The notes: generated from the sequence alone by a model not told the origin. Counted from the first letter of the stretch, positions 42,544-54,281 are shown. The stretch is 64,000 bases of DNA from Pseudomonadota bacterium (GCA_021845595.1 JAJZVV010000001.1:434001-498000); one strand, 5' to 3'. Program-made: numbers and translations.

Positions 42544-43301
42544 TCCGCCCGTTCACCTTGCTCTGCCTGCTGCTTGCCGCGGCCTCCGGGGTCTACCTCT
42601 ATCAGGTGAAGCACCGCACGCGGCTGCTGGACCGGCAGATCGTGCAGGTGGTTCGCCAGGACGAGACCGCGCGTCAGCGGATCGGCATCCTCAAGGCCGA
42701 GTGGATGCTGCTCAACCAGCCCGACCGCCTCGCCGACCTCGCTGGACGGTACCTGGCGCTGAAGCCGGTGGCACCGACCCAGTTCGTCACCGAAGCCGAT
42801 CTCGACCGCCGCCTCGCGGCCCTGCCCGAGCCCCCCGCCGCGGCGCCGAATGGCGCCATCGCCGACGCGCCGCGCCCGGCGATGGAAGCCGCGGCCGCAC
42901 CGGTGCAGCTGGCAACCGCGCCGGTCGCGCCGGTGCGATCCCCGACCGCGGCGGCGAAACCGCATGCGGTGGTGGCGAGCACGGATCGGCGCGGCCCCGG
43001 GCAGCGGGACGCGCCGCGACGGCCTGATGGCAGCGCCGATGCCGCGCCGGCGCTGCGCGGCGTTCCGCTGCCGCTGGCCGCTCCCCTCGCCTCCTCCCCG
43101 GCGACCTCGCACCCGGTCGGCGCCGCAGTGCTGCGAACCGCCGCCACGCAGCCGACCGCGCCATCCGCGGCCCTGGTCCGCATCGGGCGGGGCATGACGA
43201 CGATCGTCTCGCCGCCGCCGGCCTCCGCCGGCTCGGCCCTCGGCATGGCGGGCGCGGCCCTGCCGCCGCCGACGCCGCCGGCTCCGGCGCGCGCGCCATG
43301 A
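42540..43301 (+). CDS. ftsL: cell division protein FtsL, with long Pro/Ala-rich tail
   Basis: 253 residues, more than twice the usual FtsL length of 90-120. Residues 4-21 form the single transmembrane segment, and about 25-75 a coiled-coil typical of FtsL ([28 protein letters not shown]), followed by [24 protein letters not shown], a family hallmark. From about residue 90 the protein is low-complexity Ala/Pro (periplasmic). FtsL joins FtsB and FtsQ to activate FtsWI. Identification rests on the core plus position between rsmH and ftsI. Confidence 0.85.
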   Translation: MIRPFTLLCLLLAAASGVYLYQVKHRTRLLDRQIVQVVRQDETARQRIGILKAEWMLLNQPDRLADLAGRYLALKPVAPTQFVTEADLDRRLAALPEPPAAAPNGAIADAPRPAMEAAAAPVQLATAPVAPVRSPTAAAKPHAVVASTDRRGPGQRDAPRRPDGSADAAPALRGVPLPLAAPLASSPATSHPVGAAVLRTAATQPTAPSAALVRIGRGMTTIVSPPPASAGSALGMAGAALPPPTPPAPARAP

Positions 43302-45298
43302 ACGACCAGCCCGGACCGAACCCGGCCGAGCCCGTCGCACCGCCGCCCTACAGCGCGCCGGCGCGCAGCTTCGGCGCCCCGCGCGAGGCCGGGGTGCCAC
43401 GTATGGAGACGGTGCGCGTCACCGCCCCGGACCTCGCGCGGCGCGCGGCGATGGCCCGCACCCGCCGGCGGCTGGTGGTCGCCGCTTGGGCCTTTGCCGG
43501 GCTGTTCCTCGCCGTCGCCGGCAAGCTGACGCTCGCGACCGTGGTCGCGCCGCTCAAGCCGAAGCTGCCGGAAGCCGTGCGCGTGCCGGAGCCCGATCGC
43601 GCCGAACCGGCGGGGCCGCGCGTCGAGCGGGCGATGATCGTCGACCGCAACAACCAGATTCTCGCCGTCTCGCTGCCGACCGCCGAACTCTATGCCAACC
43701 CGCGCGAAATGATCGACCCGGCGGAGGCGGCGCACCGCATCAAGCAGGCCGTGCCGCGGCTCGACGAGGCGGAGATGCGGGCGCATCTCTCGGCCGCCAA
43801 GGCCTTCGTCTACCTCGCCCGCCGCCTGTCCCCGCGCGAGGAACTGGCGATCAACGGCCTCGGCATCCCCGGCGTCTATTTCCAACCGTCCGAGCGCCGG
43901 CACTACCCGCTCGGCCGCGTTGCCGCGCAGGTGCTCGGCGGCGTCGATGTCGATGAACATGGCGTGGCCGGCGTCGAGCGGTTCTTCGATTCGCGCCTGA
44001 CCGGCAGCGCCGACCCCCTGCGCCTGTCGCTCGATATCCGCGTCCAGGCGGTGGTGCGCGAGGAACTGGCCGCGGCAATGGCCGAATTCCAGGCCATCGG
44101 CGCCTGCGGCATCGTCATGGACGTGCGCACCGGCGAGGTGCTGGCGATGGTCAGCCTGCCCGACTACGACGCCAACGCCTTCGGCGCGACGCCGGCGGAA
44201 GATCGGTTCAACCGTGCCGTCACCGGCATGTACGAGCCCGGCAGCACCTTCAAGCTGCAGACCGCGGCGATGGCGCTCGACGCCGGCGCGGTGCACATCT
44301 GGGACCAGTTCGACGCCGCGCACCCGATCCATATCGGGCGCTTCACCATCACCGATTTCGAGGGCAAGCACCGCTTCCTCTATCTGCCGGAGGTTCTGGC
44401 CTACTCGTCCAATCTCGGCGCCGCGCATATCGCGCTCACCGCTGGCGCCGAGCGCCAGCGCGCCTGGCTCGGCGCCATGGGCATGTTCCGCCGCATCGGC
44501 GTCGAACTGCCGGAGGCGGGAATGCCGCTCGCGCCGCCGGCCTCGAACTGGAAGGAAGCGGCGACGATGACCATCGGCTTCGGCCACGGCATCGCCGTCT
44601 CGCCCCTGCATGTCGTGCGCGGCACCGCGGCGATCGCCAATGGCGGGCTCGTCGTCACCCCGACGCTGCTCGCGCGCGCCGACGGCACGCCGGCCGAAGC
44701 GGTGCGGGTGATGCAGCCGGCCACGTCGGACCTGATGCGCAAGCTGATGCGCCTCGTGGTCACCGAGGGCTACGGCAAGAAAGCCGAGGTGGCGGGATAT
44801 TTCGTCGGCGGCAAGACCGGCACGGCCGAGAAGGTCGGCGGCCACGGCTACAAGAAGCACGCCAATGTCAGCGCGTTCGTCAGCGTCTTCCCGATGAACG
44901 CGCCGCGCTACGCGGTCTACATGATGCTCGACGAGCCGCACGGCAACGCGTCCACGGGCTTCTTCTCCACCGCCGGCCAGGTCTCTGCTCCGGCCGCCGG
45001 ACGGGTGATCGCGCGGATCGGGCCGATGCTCGGCCTGCTGCCCGAGACTGCCGACGCGCCGACGATCGAGGCCGCGCTGGCGATTCCGCTGCAGCCCGCG
45101 CATCCCGGCGCGCGGGCGCCGACCGGCCTGGCCGCGGCCCCGGACCATCCGCGCGACGCCGCCCGCGAGCGCGCCCCGCGCCGCCTGCCGCTCGTTCCCG
45201 CGACGCCGACGATGCCGCAGGACGCCCGCCACGAGGCCGCCCTCGCCGTGCCGGTGGCGCCGGCGGGCTACGCGGTCGCCGCCGATGCGGCTCGCTGA
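43298..45298 (+). CDS. ftsI: peptidoglycan transpeptidase FtsI (PBP3)
   Basis: 666 residues. Cytoplasmic tail with proline, a transmembrane segment at about 60-80, a PBP dimer domain, and a transpeptidase domain with the catalytic Ser316 in EPGSTFK, the SxN motif in YSSN (near 371) and KTG at about 506 (GGKTGTAEK). The last ~80 residues are an Ala/Pro-rich extension after the catalytic fold. Cross-links septal peptidoglycan together with FtsW. Overlaps ftsL by 4 bp and murE by 14 bp. Confidence 0.94.
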   Translation: MNDQPGPNPAEPVAPPPYSAPARSFGAPREAGVPRMETVRVTAPDLARRAAMARTRRRLVVAAWAFAGLFLAVAGKLTLATVVAPLKPKLPEAVRVPEPDRAEPAGPRVERAMIVDRNNQILAVSLPTAELYANPREMIDPAEAAHRIKQAVPRLDEAEMRAHLSAAKAFVYLARRLSPREELAINGLGIPGVYFQPSERRHYPLGRVAAQVLGGVDVDEHGVAGVERFFDSRLTGSADPLRLSLDIRVQAVVREELAAAMAEFQAIGACGIVMDVRTGEVLAMVSLPDYDANAFGATPAEDRFNRAVTGMYEPGSTFKLQTAAMALDAGAVHIWDQFDAAHPIHIGRFTITDFEGKHRFLYLPEVLAYSSNLGAAHIALTAGAERQRAWLGAMGMFRRIGVELPEAGMPLAPPASNWKEAATMTIGFGHGIAVSPLHVVRGTAAIANGGLVVTPTLLARADGTPAEAVRVMQPATSDLMRKLMRLVVTEGYGKKAEVAGYFVGGKTGTAEKVGGHGYKKHANVSAFVSVFPMNAPRYAVYMMLDEPHGNASTGFFSTAGQVSAPAAGRVIARIGPMLGLLPETADAPTIEAALAIPLQPAHPGARAPTGLAAAPDHPRDAARERAPRRLPLVPATPTMPQDARHEAALAVPVAPAGYAVAADAAR

Positions 45299-46748
45299 CA
45301 TGATCGCCGCGCGACCCGCGTTGGCCGAGGCGTGGCCGCGCCATGCCGGGCTCGATCTCGCCGGCATCACCGCCGATTCGCGGCGCGTCCGCCCGGGCTT
45401 TCTCTTCGCCGCGCTGCCCGGGACCCGCGCCGATGGCCGCGCCTTCATCGCGGAGGCCGTCGCCCGCGGCGCGGCGGCGGTGCTGGCGCCGGCGGGGACC
45501 GTCTGGCCGGAGGGCGTGCCGGCCAGGCCCGTTCTGGAGAGCGCCGAGCCGCGGCGCAGCCTCGCCCACCTCGCCGCCGCCTTCGCCGGCCCGCAGCCGC
45601 ACACCGTGGCGGCCGTGACCGGCACCAACGGCAAGACCAGCACGGTCTCGTTCCTGCGTCAGATCTGGACGTTCGCCGGGCACATGGCGGCGAGCCTCGG
45701 CACGCTCGGGGTGGAGGCGCCGGGCTTCGCCGCCGGGCCGGGCCTGACCACGCCGGACGCCGTCGCTCTCGCCGAAACCCTCGCCGCACTGGCGCGCGCC
45801 GGCATCGAGCACGCGGCGCTGGAGGCCTCCTCGCACGGGCTCGACCAGTTCCGCCTCGACGGCGTCGCGCTGGCCGCCGGCGCCTTCACCAGCTTCTCGC
45901 GCGATCATCTCGACTACCACGCCGACATGGCGGCCTACCGCGCCGCCAAGCTGCGCCTGTTCGCCGAGCTTCTTCCCGAGGGCGCGCCAACGGTGGCGGT
46001 GGCAACGCTCGATCCGGCGACCCTGGCCGCGTTGCGCGCCATCGCTGAGCACCGGCGGCTGCGGCTGACGCTCGTCGGCGAGGGCGGCGATGCCATCGGC
46101 CTGCGCCGCGCCGTGCCCGGCCCGTCCGGACAGGTATTGGACCTCGCCGTCGCCGGCCGCCGCCTGGAGATCCCGCTGCCCCTGCCCGGCCGCTTCCAGG
46201 CCGACAACGCGCTGCTCGCGTGCGGCCTAGCGCTGGCCCTCGGCGAGTCGACCGCGCCCGACGCTCTGGCGCATCTGCGCGGCGTCCGCGGGCGCATGGA
46301 GCTGGCGGCGCGTCTGGACAACGGCGCCGCGGTCTATGTCGACTACGCCCACACGCCCGACGCGCTGGAGCGCGTGCTGCTGGCGCTGCGGCCACACTGC
46401 GCCGGGCGCCTCGTCGTGGTCTTCGGCGCCGGCGGCGACCGCGACCGCGGCAAGCGCCCGCTGATGGGCGCGGCGGCGGCGCGTCTTGCGGACACGGCGA
46501 TCGTCACCGACGACAATCCGCGCAGCGAGAATCCGGCCACGATCCGGGCCGCCATTCTCGCCGCCTGCCCCGGCGCGCACGAGATCGGCGACCGGGAGGC
46601 GGCGATCGCCGCCGGGCTCGAACAGCTCGGGCCAGGCGACGTGCTCGTCGTGGCCGGCAAGGGCCACGAGCAGGGCCAGATCATCGGCGGGCAGACCCTG
46701 GCGTTCGACGATGCTGCCGTGGTCCGCCGCCTGGCTGGCGCGCCGTGA
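45285..46748 (+). CDS. murE: UDP-MurNAc-L-Ala-D-Glu:meso-diaminopimelate ligase
   Basis: 487 residues. Mur ligase with ATP loop GTNGKTST (113-120). The specificity motif DDNPRSENP marks meso-diaminopimelate rather than lysine use. EASSHGLDQFRLDG and VDYAHTPDALE are conserved. I keep the ATG at 45285 (MRLADMI, like other MurE starts), which overlaps ftsI by 14 bp; an ATG at 45300 just after the ftsI stop is an alternative. Confidence 0.94.
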   Translation: MRLADMIAARPALAEAWPRHAGLDLAGITADSRRVRPGFLFAALPGTRADGRAFIAEAVARGAAAVLAPAGTVWPEGVPARPVLESAEPRRSLAHLAAAFAGPQPHTVAAVTGTNGKTSTVSFLRQIWTFAGHMAASLGTLGVEAPGFAAGPGLTTPDAVALAETLAALARAGIEHAALEASSHGLDQFRLDGVALAAGAFTSFSRDHLDYHADMAAYRAAKLRLFAELLPEGAPTVAVATLDPATLAALRAIAEHRRLRLTLVGEGGDAIGLRRAVPGPSGQVLDLAVAGRRLEIPLPLPGRFQADNALLACGLALALGESTAPDALAHLRGVRGRMELAARLDNGAAVYVDYAHTPDALERVLLALRPHCAGRLVVVFGAGGDRDRGKRPLMGAAAARLADTAIVTDDNPRSENPATIRAAILAACPGAHEIGDREAAIAAGLEQLGPGDVLVVAGKGHEQGQIIGGQTLAFDDAAVVRRLAGAP

Positions 46749-48130
46749 GCGGGCTCTGGACCAGCGACGACCTCCGCGCCGCCACCGGCGGGCGGACCGG
46801 CGCGGAGCTCGCCGCCACCGGGGTCGCCACCGGGGTCGCAATCGACACGCGCGCCATCGCGCCGGGCGACCTGTTCATCGCGCTGCGCGGCGAGCGGCGC
46901 GATGGCCATGACTTCGTCGCCGACGCCCTCGCTCGCGGCGCCGCCGGGGCGATGGTGGACCGGGTGCCGGATGGGTTCCCCACCGATGCGCCCCTCCTGC
47001 TCGTGCCGGATACGCTCGCCGGGCTCGCCGCGCTGGGCGCCTATGCCCGCGCGCGGACCCGGGCACGCGTCATCGCCGTCACCGGCAGCGTCGGCAAGAC
47101 CACCACCAAGGAAATGCTGCGCACGATGCTGGCGCCGCAGGCGCGCGTGCACGCCGCCGAGGCCTCGTTCAACAACGAGATCGGCGTGCCGCTCACCCTC
47201 GCCCGGCTGCCGCTGGACGCGGAGGCGGCGGTGGTCGAGATCGGCATGAACCATCCGGGCGAGATCGCCCCGCTCGCCCGCCTCGCCCGCCCCCATGTCG
47301 CGGTCATCACGGCGATCGCGCCGGCCCATATCGGGCAGATGGGCAGCCTGGAGGCGATCGCCGACGAGAAAGCGGCGATCCTCGGTGGCGTGGTGCCGCA
47401 CGGCGCCGCCGTGCTGCCGGGAGACTCGCCGCTGCTGCCGCGCCTGGCCGCCGCCGCCGCGGGGCTCCGCTTGTTCCGCTTCGGAACGATGGCCGGCGCC
47501 GAGGCGCGGCTCATCTCCTGCGCCGAGGACCCGGACGGCAGCGAGATCGTGGCGGCGATCGGCGGGCAAGAGTTCGCCTTTCGCCTCGCCGCGCCGGGGC
47601 GCCACATGGCGATGAACGCGCTCGCCGCGCTGGCCGCCGTCACGGCCGCCGGGTTCGATCCGGCCGCGGCGGCAGCCGCGCTGGCCGGGTTCGCCGCCCT
47701 GCCGGGGCGCGGCGCGGCGCGGCGGATCGCGCTCGCCGGCGGCGAGGCGCTGCTGTTCGACGAAAGCTACAACGCCTCGCCCGCCTCGGTGCGCGCCGCG
47801 CTCGCCGTGCTCGGCCTGCAGCCGGCCGGCCGCCGCATCGTCGTGCTCGGCGACATGCGCGAACTCGGCGATTTCGGCGCCGCCGCGCACGCGAACCTCG
47901 CCGAGGACGTGCTCGCGGTCGCCGATCTCGTCTTCACATGCGGGGAACTGATGCGCCATTTGCACGACGCCCTGCCCGTGGAGCGGCGCGGCGCGCACGC
48001 ACCCGACGCCGCTGCGCTCGCCCCGCTCGTCGCCGCGGCGATCGCGGCGGGCGACGCGGTTCTGGTGAAGGGTAGCTACGCGAGCGCCATGCGCACGGTG
48101 GTCGCGGCGCTGGGCCGGGAGAACGGCTGA
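46745..48130 (+). CDS. murF: UDP-MurNAc-tripeptide:D-Ala-D-Ala ligase
   Basis: 461 residues, GTG start in a GTGA overlap with murE. ATP loop [11 protein letters not shown] near residue 114, [29 protein letters not shown] and [11 protein letters not shown] are MurF blocks. Adds D-Ala-D-Ala to complete the pentapeptide precursor. The stop shares a base with the mraY ATG (TGATG). Confidence 0.94.
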   Translation: MSGLWTSDDLRAATGGRTGAELAATGVATGVAIDTRAIAPGDLFIALRGERRDGHDFVADALARGAAGAMVDRVPDGFPTDAPLLLVPDTLAGLAALGAYARARTRARVIAVTGSVGKTTTKEMLRTMLAPQARVHAAEASFNNEIGVPLTLARLPLDAEAAVVEIGMNHPGEIAPLARLARPHVAVITAIAPAHIGQMGSLEAIADEKAAILGGVVPHGAAVLPGDSPLLPRLAAAAAGLRLFRFGTMAGAEARLISCAEDPDGSEIVAAIGGQEFAFRLAAPGRHMAMNALAALAAVTAAGFDPAAAAAALAGFAALPGRGAARRIALAGGEALLFDESYNASPASVRAALAVLGLQPAGRRIVVLGDMRELGDFGAAAHANLAEDVLAVADLVFTCGELMRHLHDALPVERRGAHAPDAAALAPLVAAAIAAGDAVLVKGSYASAMRTVVAALGRENG

Positions 48131-49221
48131 TGTTGTTCGATCTCGCCCACCCGTTCGCGCACGAGTTCGCGCTGTTCAATCTGTTCCGCTACCTCACGTT
48201 CCGCTCCGGCGCCGCGTGCCTGACCGCGCTCGTGGTGAGCTTTCTCTGCGGCCCGATGCTGATCCGCTGGCTCAAGAGCGTGCAGCGCCAGGGCCAGCCG
48301 ATCCGGACCGATGGGCCCGAGCGGCATTTGATCGAGAAGAAGGGCACGCCGACCATGGGCGGGGTGCTGATCCTCACCGCGCTCTCCGTCTCGGTGCTGC
48401 TCTGGGCGGATCTGTCGGACCGGTTCGTCTGGGTCGCGCTGCTGGTCACGCTCGGCTATGGCGCGCTCGGGTTCGCCGATGACTATCTGAAGGTCTCCAA
48501 GCGCAACGCCCGCGGCCTGCCCGGGCGCGCGAAGCTGCTCGGCCAGGCGCTGATCGGCGTCATCGCCACCGCCTGGATCGCCTCGCTCACGCGTGGCGCG
48601 CTCGGCACCGCTCTGGCGCTGCCGGTGTTCAAGGATGTGCTCATCCCGCTCGGCCCGGTCCTGTTCCCGCTCTTCGGCGGCCTGGTGATGATGGGCGCCT
48701 CCAACGCGGTCAACCTCACCGACGGGCTCGACGGCCTGGCCATCGTGCCCACCATCATCGCCGCCGGCGTGTTCGCCCTCATCGCCTATCTCGTCGGCAA
48801 CCGCATCTTCGCCGACTATCTGCAGCTGCACGAGGTGCCGCGCGTCGGCGAACTGGCGGTGTTCTGCTCGGCCCTGATCGGGGCAGGACTGGGCTTCCTC
48901 TGGTTCAACGCGCCGCCCGCCGCGGTGTTCATGGGCGACACCGGCTCGCTTGCGCTGGGTGGCGCGCTCGGCACCGTCGCGGTTGCCACCAAGCATGAGA
49001 TCGTGCTGGCCATCGTCGGCGGACTGTTCGTGGTCGAGACGGTCTCGGTGATGGTGCAGGTCTTCTGGTTCAAGCGCACCGGACGGCGCGTGTTCCTGAT
49101 GGCGCCGCTGCATCACCATTTCGAGAAGAAGGGCTGGGCGGAGCCGACCATCGTCATTCGTTTCTGGATCATCTCGATGATCCTGGCGCTGGCCGGCCTG
49201 GCGACGCTGAAAATCCGATGA
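48130..49221 (+). CDS. mraY: phospho-MurNAc-pentapeptide translocase
   Basis: 363 residues, about ten transmembrane segments. Transfers phospho-MurNAc-pentapeptide to undecaprenyl phosphate to make lipid I. Signature [11 protein letters not shown] near residue 75, the aspartate pair [23 protein letters not shown] and the cytosolic loop [13 protein letters not shown] are complete. ATGA overlap with murD. Confidence 0.96.
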   Translation: MLFDLAHPFAHEFALFNLFRYLTFRSGAACLTALVVSFLCGPMLIRWLKSVQRQGQPIRTDGPERHLIEKKGTPTMGGVLILTALSVSVLLWADLSDRFVWVALLVTLGYGALGFADDYLKVSKRNARGLPGRAKLLGQALIGVIATAWIASLTRGALGTALALPVFKDVLIPLGPVLFPLFGGLVMMGASNAVNLTDGLDGLAIVPTIIAAGVFALIAYLVGNRIFADYLQLHEVPRVGELAVFCSALIGAGLGFLWFNAPPAAVFMGDTGSLALGGALGTVAVATKHEIVLAIVGGLFVVETVSVMVQVFWFKRTGRRVFLMAPLHHHFEKKGWAEPTIVIRFWIISMILALAGLATLKIR

Positions 49222-50612
49222 GTGGATTCCCCGCCGTCTTCAGCGGCGCGCGATTCGCCGTCCTCGGTCTCGGCCGCAACGGGCTGCCGGCCGCGATCGC
49301 CCTCGCCGCCATGGGCGCGGAGGTGTGGGCGTGGGACGATGGACCCGCGGCGCGTGCCGCGGCCGAATCGGCAGGCGTCGCGCCGCGTGATCCATCGCCG
49401 ATCCTCGCGCGCTGCGACGGGTTGGTCCTGTCGCCCGGAATCCCGCATCGTCTGCCGGCGCCGCATCCGCTGGCCGAGGCGGCGCGCACGGCGGGCGTGC
49501 CGATCATCTGCGACGCCGAACTGCTCTACCGCGCCGTGCGCGCCGCCGGGTCACGCGCGCGGTTCGTCGGCATCACCGGCACCAACGGCAAATCGACGAC
49601 GACGGCGCTGCTCGCCCACCTGCTCGCCGAGGCCGGCGTTCCCGTCGCCGCCGGCGGCAATCTCGGCCCCGCCGCGCTGGCGCTGCCGTTTCTGCCGGAC
49701 GACGGAATTTTCGTGTTGGAAATGTCATCTTATATGTTGGAGCGAATCGAGACGATCCGCTTCGATGCGGCGGCGATGCTCAACCTCAGCCCAGATCACC
49801 TCGACCGTCATGGCGACATGGCCGGCTACGCGGCCGCCAAGCGCGAGATTTTCGCGCGCCAGGCGGGCGGCGACACGGCCGTCATCGGCGTCGAGGACGC
49901 CCCGTCGCGCGCGATCGCCGAGTCGCTGGCGCAGCGGCCAGGCGGGCCTCGCATCGTGCGCATCGCCGGTGCGGCAGCGGCGGACGTGTCGGGCGCCGAC
50001 GTGTCAGGCGCCGACGGGATTCTGCGCGACGGGTTGGGCGAAATCGTCGATCTCCGCAGCGCGCGGGCGCTGCCCGGCGCGCACAACGCCCAGAACGCGG
50101 CGGCGGCGGCGGCGCTGGCGCGCGCCCTCGGCCTGTCGCGCGATGATATCGCGCGCGGCATCACCAGCTTCGCCGGCCTCGCGCACCGTCAGGAACGCGT
50201 CGGGACGGTCGACGGCGTCGTGTTCATCAACGACAGCAAGGCGACCAATGCCGACTCGACGGCACGCGCGCTCGCCTGCCATGAGCGCGTGGTGTGGATC
50301 GCCGGCGGGATCGCCAAGGCCGGCGGCATCGAGTCGCTGGCACCGTTGTTTGCGCGCATCGACGAGGCGTTGCTGATCGGGCGCGATGCCGAGACGCTGG
50401 CCGCGACGCTCGCCGCGCACCATGTCCCGCACCGCATCCTGGGCTCGCTCGATCGCGCGGTGCCGGAAGCCCATGCGGCGGCGCGCCGAGCCGCCGGCGT
50501 CGTGCTGCTCTCCCCGGCCTGCGCCAGTTTCGACCAGTTCTCGGGCTTCGAGGCGCGCGGCGACCGGTTCCGTGCCCTCGTCGCCGCGCTTGCCGAGGGG
50601 AGGGCCGCCTGA
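49218..50612 (+). CDS. murD: UDP-MurNAc-L-Ala:D-glutamate ligase
   Basis: 464 residues. N-terminal Rossmann region [17 protein letters not shown] loop [12 protein letters not shown] near residue 120, [21 protein letters not shown], and [17 protein letters not shown] in the C-terminal domain. The segment around 49,990 encodes a short local duplication, [12 protein letters not shown]. Overlaps mraY and ftsW by 4 and 1 bases. Confidence 0.95.
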   Translation: MSGFPAVFSGARFAVLGLGRNGLPAAIALAAMGAEVWAWDDGPAARAAAESAGVAPRDPSPILARCDGLVLSPGIPHRLPAPHPLAEAARTAGVPIICDAELLYRAVRAAGSRARFVGITGTNGKSTTTALLAHLLAEAGVPVAAGGNLGPAALALPFLPDDGIFVLEMSSYMLERIETIRFDAAAMLNLSPDHLDRHGDMAGYAAAKREIFARQAGGDTAVIGVEDAPSRAIAESLAQRPGGPRIVRIAGAAAADVSGADVSGADGILRDGLGEIVDLRSARALPGAHNAQNAAAAAALARALGLSRDDIARGITSFAGLAHRQERVGTVDGVVFINDSKATNADSTARALACHERVVWIAGGIAKAGGIESLAPLFARIDEALLIGRDAETLAATLAAHHVPHRILGSLDRAVPEAHAAARRAAGVVLLSPACASFDQFSGFEARGDRFRALVAALAEGRAA

Positions 50613-51736
50613 TGCCGGCCCTCTCGCGCGCCGACACGTCGCTGCTCGGGCGCTGGTGGTGGAGCGTCGATCGTTGGACGCTCGTCGCCATCGCGGTGCT
50701 CATCGGTTTCGGCTACGTGATGATGCTGGCGGCCAGTCCGGCGGTGGCCGAACGCATCGGCGAGGCGCGCGACGCGTTCATTCTGAAGCAGGTCGCCTTC
50801 CTCGCGCTGGCAGGCGCCATCGTCGTCGGCGTTTCGCTGCTGTCGCCGCAGGACGTTCGCCGCATCGGCGTGATCGGCGGCACGGTCGCGCTGGTGCTGA
50901 CCGCGGCGACCCTGGTGATCGGAACCGAGATCAAGGGCGCGCGGCGATGGATCGCGCTGCCCGGCCTGTCGCTGCAGCCGAGCGAATTCCTCAAGCCTTG
51001 CTTCGCCATCGTCACCGCCTGGCTGCTCGCGGAGGGACGGCGGCAGGCGCGCGTCCCCGGGCTCACCATCGCGACCGCGATCTTCGCCGTCATCGCCCTG
51101 GCGCTGAAGTCGCAGCCGGACATCGGCATGCTGACCGTTCTCACCGCGGTGTTCCTGGCGCAGCTCTTCGTCTACGGGCTGAACATGATCCTGGTGGCGA
51201 TCGGCCTCGCCGCCATGGGCGGGGCGGGCGTGGCCGCCTACGTGCTGTTTCCGCACGTGCACAGCCGTGTCGCCCGCTTCCTCGATCCCGCCGCCGGCGA
51301 TCACTACCAGGTGACGACCTCGCTCGAAGCCTTCGGCAATGGCGGGCTGCTCGGCCGCGGCCCGGGCGAAGGGCAGGTGAAGAACGTGCTGCCGGACGCC
51401 CACGCCGATTTCGTCTTCGCCGTCGCCGGGGAGGAGTTCGGCTTGCTCATCTGCCTCGCCCTGATCGCGGTCTTCGCCTTCATCGTGCTGCGCGGGCTGC
51501 TGCGGCTGCGCGAGGAGAGCGACCTCTTCGCCGTGCTGGCGGCGGCCGGGCTGGTCACCAGTTTCGGTCTGCAGGCCTTCGTCAACATGGCCTCGTCGCT
51601 GCATCTGATCCCGACCAAGGGCATGACGCTGCCGTTCGTCTCGTATGGCGGCTCGTCGGTGCTGGCGGTGGCGCTCGGCATCGGCATGCTGCTCGCCCTG
51701 ACGCGCCGGCGCCATCATGGGGACTTGCCGTCGTGA
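50612..51736 (+). CDS. ftsW: septal peptidoglycan glycosyltransferase FtsW
   Basis: 374 residues, about ten transmembrane segments, SEDS family. Blocks GARRWIALPGLSLQPSEFLKP, the catalytic-loop segment and NVLPDAHADFVFAVAGEEFG are typical, as is the C-terminal IPTKGMTLPFVSYGGSSVLA. Polymerises lipid II at the septum with FtsI. Shares its first base with the murD stop. Confidence 0.95.
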   Translation: MPALSRADTSLLGRWWWSVDRWTLVAIAVLIGFGYVMMLAASPAVAERIGEARDAFILKQVAFLALAGAIVVGVSLLSPQDVRRIGVIGGTVALVLTAATLVIGTEIKGARRWIALPGLSLQPSEFLKPCFAIVTAWLLAEGRRQARVPGLTIATAIFAVIALALKSQPDIGMLTVLTAVFLAQLFVYGLNMILVAIGLAAMGGAGVAAYVLFPHVHSRVARFLDPAAGDHYQVTTSLEAFGNGGLLGRGPGEGQVKNVLPDAHADFVFAVAGEEFGLLICLALIAVFAFIVLRGLLRLREESDLFAVLAAAGLVTSFGLQAFVNMASSLHLIPTKGMTLPFVSYGGSSVLAVALGIGMLLALTRRRHHGDLPS

Positions 51737-52848
51737 GGGGGGCCGCGATCCGTCCCGTGGTGATCGCCGCCGGTGGCACTGGCGGGCATGTGTTTCCCGC
51801 CGCCGCGCTGGCCGAGGCACTCGCGGCGCGCGGCCGGTGGGTCGCGCTGATGACCGACGCCCGCTCAGCGGACCTGGCGGGGAGCGGTTTCGGCGGCTGC
51901 GAGCGCTACGTGATCGCCGGCGGCGGGCTCGCCGGGCGCAGCCCGCTGCGCGCGGCGCTGGCGGCCGGTGCGCTGGCGCTCGGCGTGATCGAGGCGCGCG
52001 CGATCCTCGCGCGGATCGGCGCCGAGGCGGTGATCGGGTTCGGCGGCTATCCCTCGGTCGGCCCGGTGCTGGCAGCGCGGCTCCTCCGGCGGCGGCCGCG
52101 CATCGTGCTGCACGAGCAGAACGCCGTGCTCGGCCGCGCCAACCGCTTCCTGGCGCGCCGGGCGGATCTGCTGGCGCTGAGTTTCGCCCCGACGGCGCGC
52201 GTGCCGCAGGGGATCCGAACCGAACTCATCGGCAATCCGGTACGCGCATCGATCGCCGCGCTGGCTGGGCAAGGCTACGCCGCGCCGGAGGACCGAATCC
52301 GCCTGCTCGTGCTCGGCGGCTCGCTCGGCGCGCGCGTGCTCAGCGACGTGGTCCCGGCCGCGCTCGCCGCCCTGCCCGAAGCGCTGCGCGCGCGACTCGA
52401 CCTCGTGCAGCAATGCCGCGAGGAAGACCTCGGCCGGGTTCGCGCCGCCTACCAGGCGGCCGGAATCGCCGCCGAGACGGCGGCGTTCTTCGGTGATATC
52501 CCTGCGCGTCTGGCACAGGCCCATCTCGCCATCGCCCGTGCCGGCGCCTCGACCGTCGCCGAACTGGCAGTGGCGGGGCGGCCGGCGATCCTGGTGCCGC
52601 TGCCCCACGCGATCGACGATCACCAGACCGCCAATGCCCGGGCACTGGCGATCGCCGACGGCGGCTGGCTGCTGCCACAGGCGCATTTCACCGCGAAGGC
52701 GCTCGCCCACCGGCTCGTGCGGCTGTTCGAGACGCCCGCGCTGCTCGCGGAGGCGGCGGCGGCGGCGGCGCGGTTCGGCCGCGCCGATGCGGCCGAGCAC
52801 CTGGCCGCGCGGGTGGATGCGCTGATCAGCGCGGAGAGCGGCCGATGA
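51733..52848 (+). CDS. murG: UDP-GlcNAc:lipid I N-acetylglucosaminyltransferase
   Basis: 371 residues, GTG start in a GTGA overlap with ftsW. GT-B fold: [17 protein letters not shown] at the N-terminus, [23 protein letters not shown] and [25 protein letters not shown] with DHQTANA are the MurG signatures. Makes lipid II at the inner face of the membrane. Overlaps murC by ATGA. Confidence 0.95.
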   Translation: MRGAAIRPVVIAAGGTGGHVFPAAALAEALAARGRWVALMTDARSADLAGSGFGGCERYVIAGGGLAGRSPLRAALAAGALALGVIEARAILARIGAEAVIGFGGYPSVGPVLAARLLRRRPRIVLHEQNAVLGRANRFLARRADLLALSFAPTARVPQGIRTELIGNPVRASIAALAGQGYAAPEDRIRLLVLGGSLGARVLSDVVPAALAALPEALRARLDLVQQCREEDLGRVRAAYQAAGIAAETAAFFGDIPARLAQAHLAIARAGASTVAELAVAGRPAILVPLPHAIDDHQTANARALAIADGGWLLPQAHFTAKALAHRLVRLFETPALLAEAAAAAARFGRADAAEHLAARVDALISAESGR

Positions 52849-54281
52849 GGGCGCTCCCGCTCGGCATCGGCACGATCCATTTCGTCGGCATCGGCGGCAT
52901 CGGCATGTCCGGCATCGCCGAGGTGCTGCACACGCTCGGTTATTCGGTCCAGGGCAGCGACATCACCGAGAACGCGAATGTGCGCCGTCTGCGCGCCGCG
53001 GGCATTGCCGTCGCCATCGGCCATGATCCCGCCCATCTCGGGGCTGCGCGCGTCGTCGTCGTCTCCTCCGCGGTCAAGCGCGACAATCCGGAAGTGGCAG
53101 CGGCCCGCGCGCAGATGATCCCGGTGGTGCGGCGGGCGGAGATGCTGGCCGAACTCATGCGCCTGAAATGGTCGATCGCCGTCGGCGGCACCCACGGCAA
53201 GACAACGACGACGAGCCTGATCGCCGCCGTGCTCGAAGGCGCCGGGCTCGATCCCACCGTGATCAATGGCGGCATCATCAACGCCTATGGCAGCAACACG
53301 CGCCTCGGTGCCGGCGAATGGATGGTGGTCGAGGCGGACGAGAGCGACGGCTCCTTCCTGCGCCTGCCCGCGGTGATCGCGGTCGTCACCAACATGGACC
53401 CCGAGCATCTCGACCATTGGGGCACCGGCGAGGCGATGGTCGCCGGCTATCATCAGTTCGTCGGCAACGTGCCGTTCTACGGGTTCGCCGTGCTGTGCAT
53501 GGACCATCCGGCGGTCCAGCAGATGATCCCGAGGCTGGCCGATCATCGTGTCATCACCTATGGGTTTTCGCCGCAGGCCGATGTGCGCGCGGAGCGGCTG
53601 GTGGCCGACAAGCTCGGCGCGACGTTCGAGGTCATCGTCACCGATCGCGCGCGCAACCGGCCGCGGCGGATGGGCCCGTTCCGTCTGCCGATGCTCGGCA
53701 GCCACAATGTGCAGAACGCACTGGCCGCGATCGCCGTCGCGCTCGAGATGGAAATCGGCGAGGAGACGCTGCGCGCGTCGCTGGCCGGGTTCCGCGGCGT
53801 CAAGCGCCGCTTCACCAAGGTCGGCGAGGCTGCCGGCATCACGGTGATCGACGATTACGGCCATCATCCGGTGGAAATCGCCGCCGTGCTCAAGGCGGCG
53901 CGCCAGGCCGGCGCGCGCGATGTGGTCGCGGTGGTGCAGCCGCATCGCTACTCGCGCCTGGCCTCGCTGTTCGACGAGTTCTGCACCTGCATGAACGATG
54001 CCGGCACGGTGATCGTGGCCGATGTCTACGCCGCCGGGGAGGCGCCGATTCCGGGCATCGACCGCGATGCCCTGATCGAGGGGCTGCGCGCGCGCGGGCA
54101 TCGCTCGGTGGTGCCGCTGCCGGGGCCGGAAAATCTCGCGGAAATGGTGCACGCCATCGCCCGCTCGGGGGATTTCGTCATCTGCCTCGGCGCCGGCACC
54201 GTGACCAACTGGGCACAATCGCTGCCCGGCCAGTTGGCGGCGCTGGCCGGCGGCACGCGCCCGGCGGGAGGCGGAGAATGA
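52845..54281 (+). CDS. murC: UDP-N-acetylmuramate:L-alanine ligase
   Basis: 478 residues. N-terminal [15 protein letters not shown] nucleotide fold, ATP loop [14 protein letters not shown] near residue 120, [11 protein letters not shown], and [12 protein letters not shown] with QPHRYSRL in the C-terminal domain. Normal length. Overlaps murG and murB by 4 bp each. Confidence 0.95.
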   Translation: MRALPLGIGTIHFVGIGGIGMSGIAEVLHTLGYSVQGSDITENANVRRLRAAGIAVAIGHDPAHLGAARVVVVSSAVKRDNPEVAAARAQMIPVVRRAEMLAELMRLKWSIAVGGTHGKTTTTSLIAAVLEGAGLDPTVINGGIINAYGSNTRLGAGEWMVVEADESDGSFLRLPAVIAVVTNMDPEHLDHWGTGEAMVAGYHQFVGNVPFYGFAVLCMDHPAVQQMIPRLADHRVITYGFSPQADVRAERLVADKLGATFEVIVTDRARNRPRRMGPFRLPMLGSHNVQNALAAIAVALEMEIGEETLRASLAGFRGVKRRFTKVGEAAGITVIDDYGHHPVEIAAVLKAARQAGARDVVAVVQPHRYSRLASLFDEFCTCMNDAGTVIVADVYAAGEAPIPGIDRDALIEGLRARGHRSVVPLPGPENLAEMVHAIARSGDFVICLGAGTVTNWAQSLPGQLAALAGGTRPAGGGE

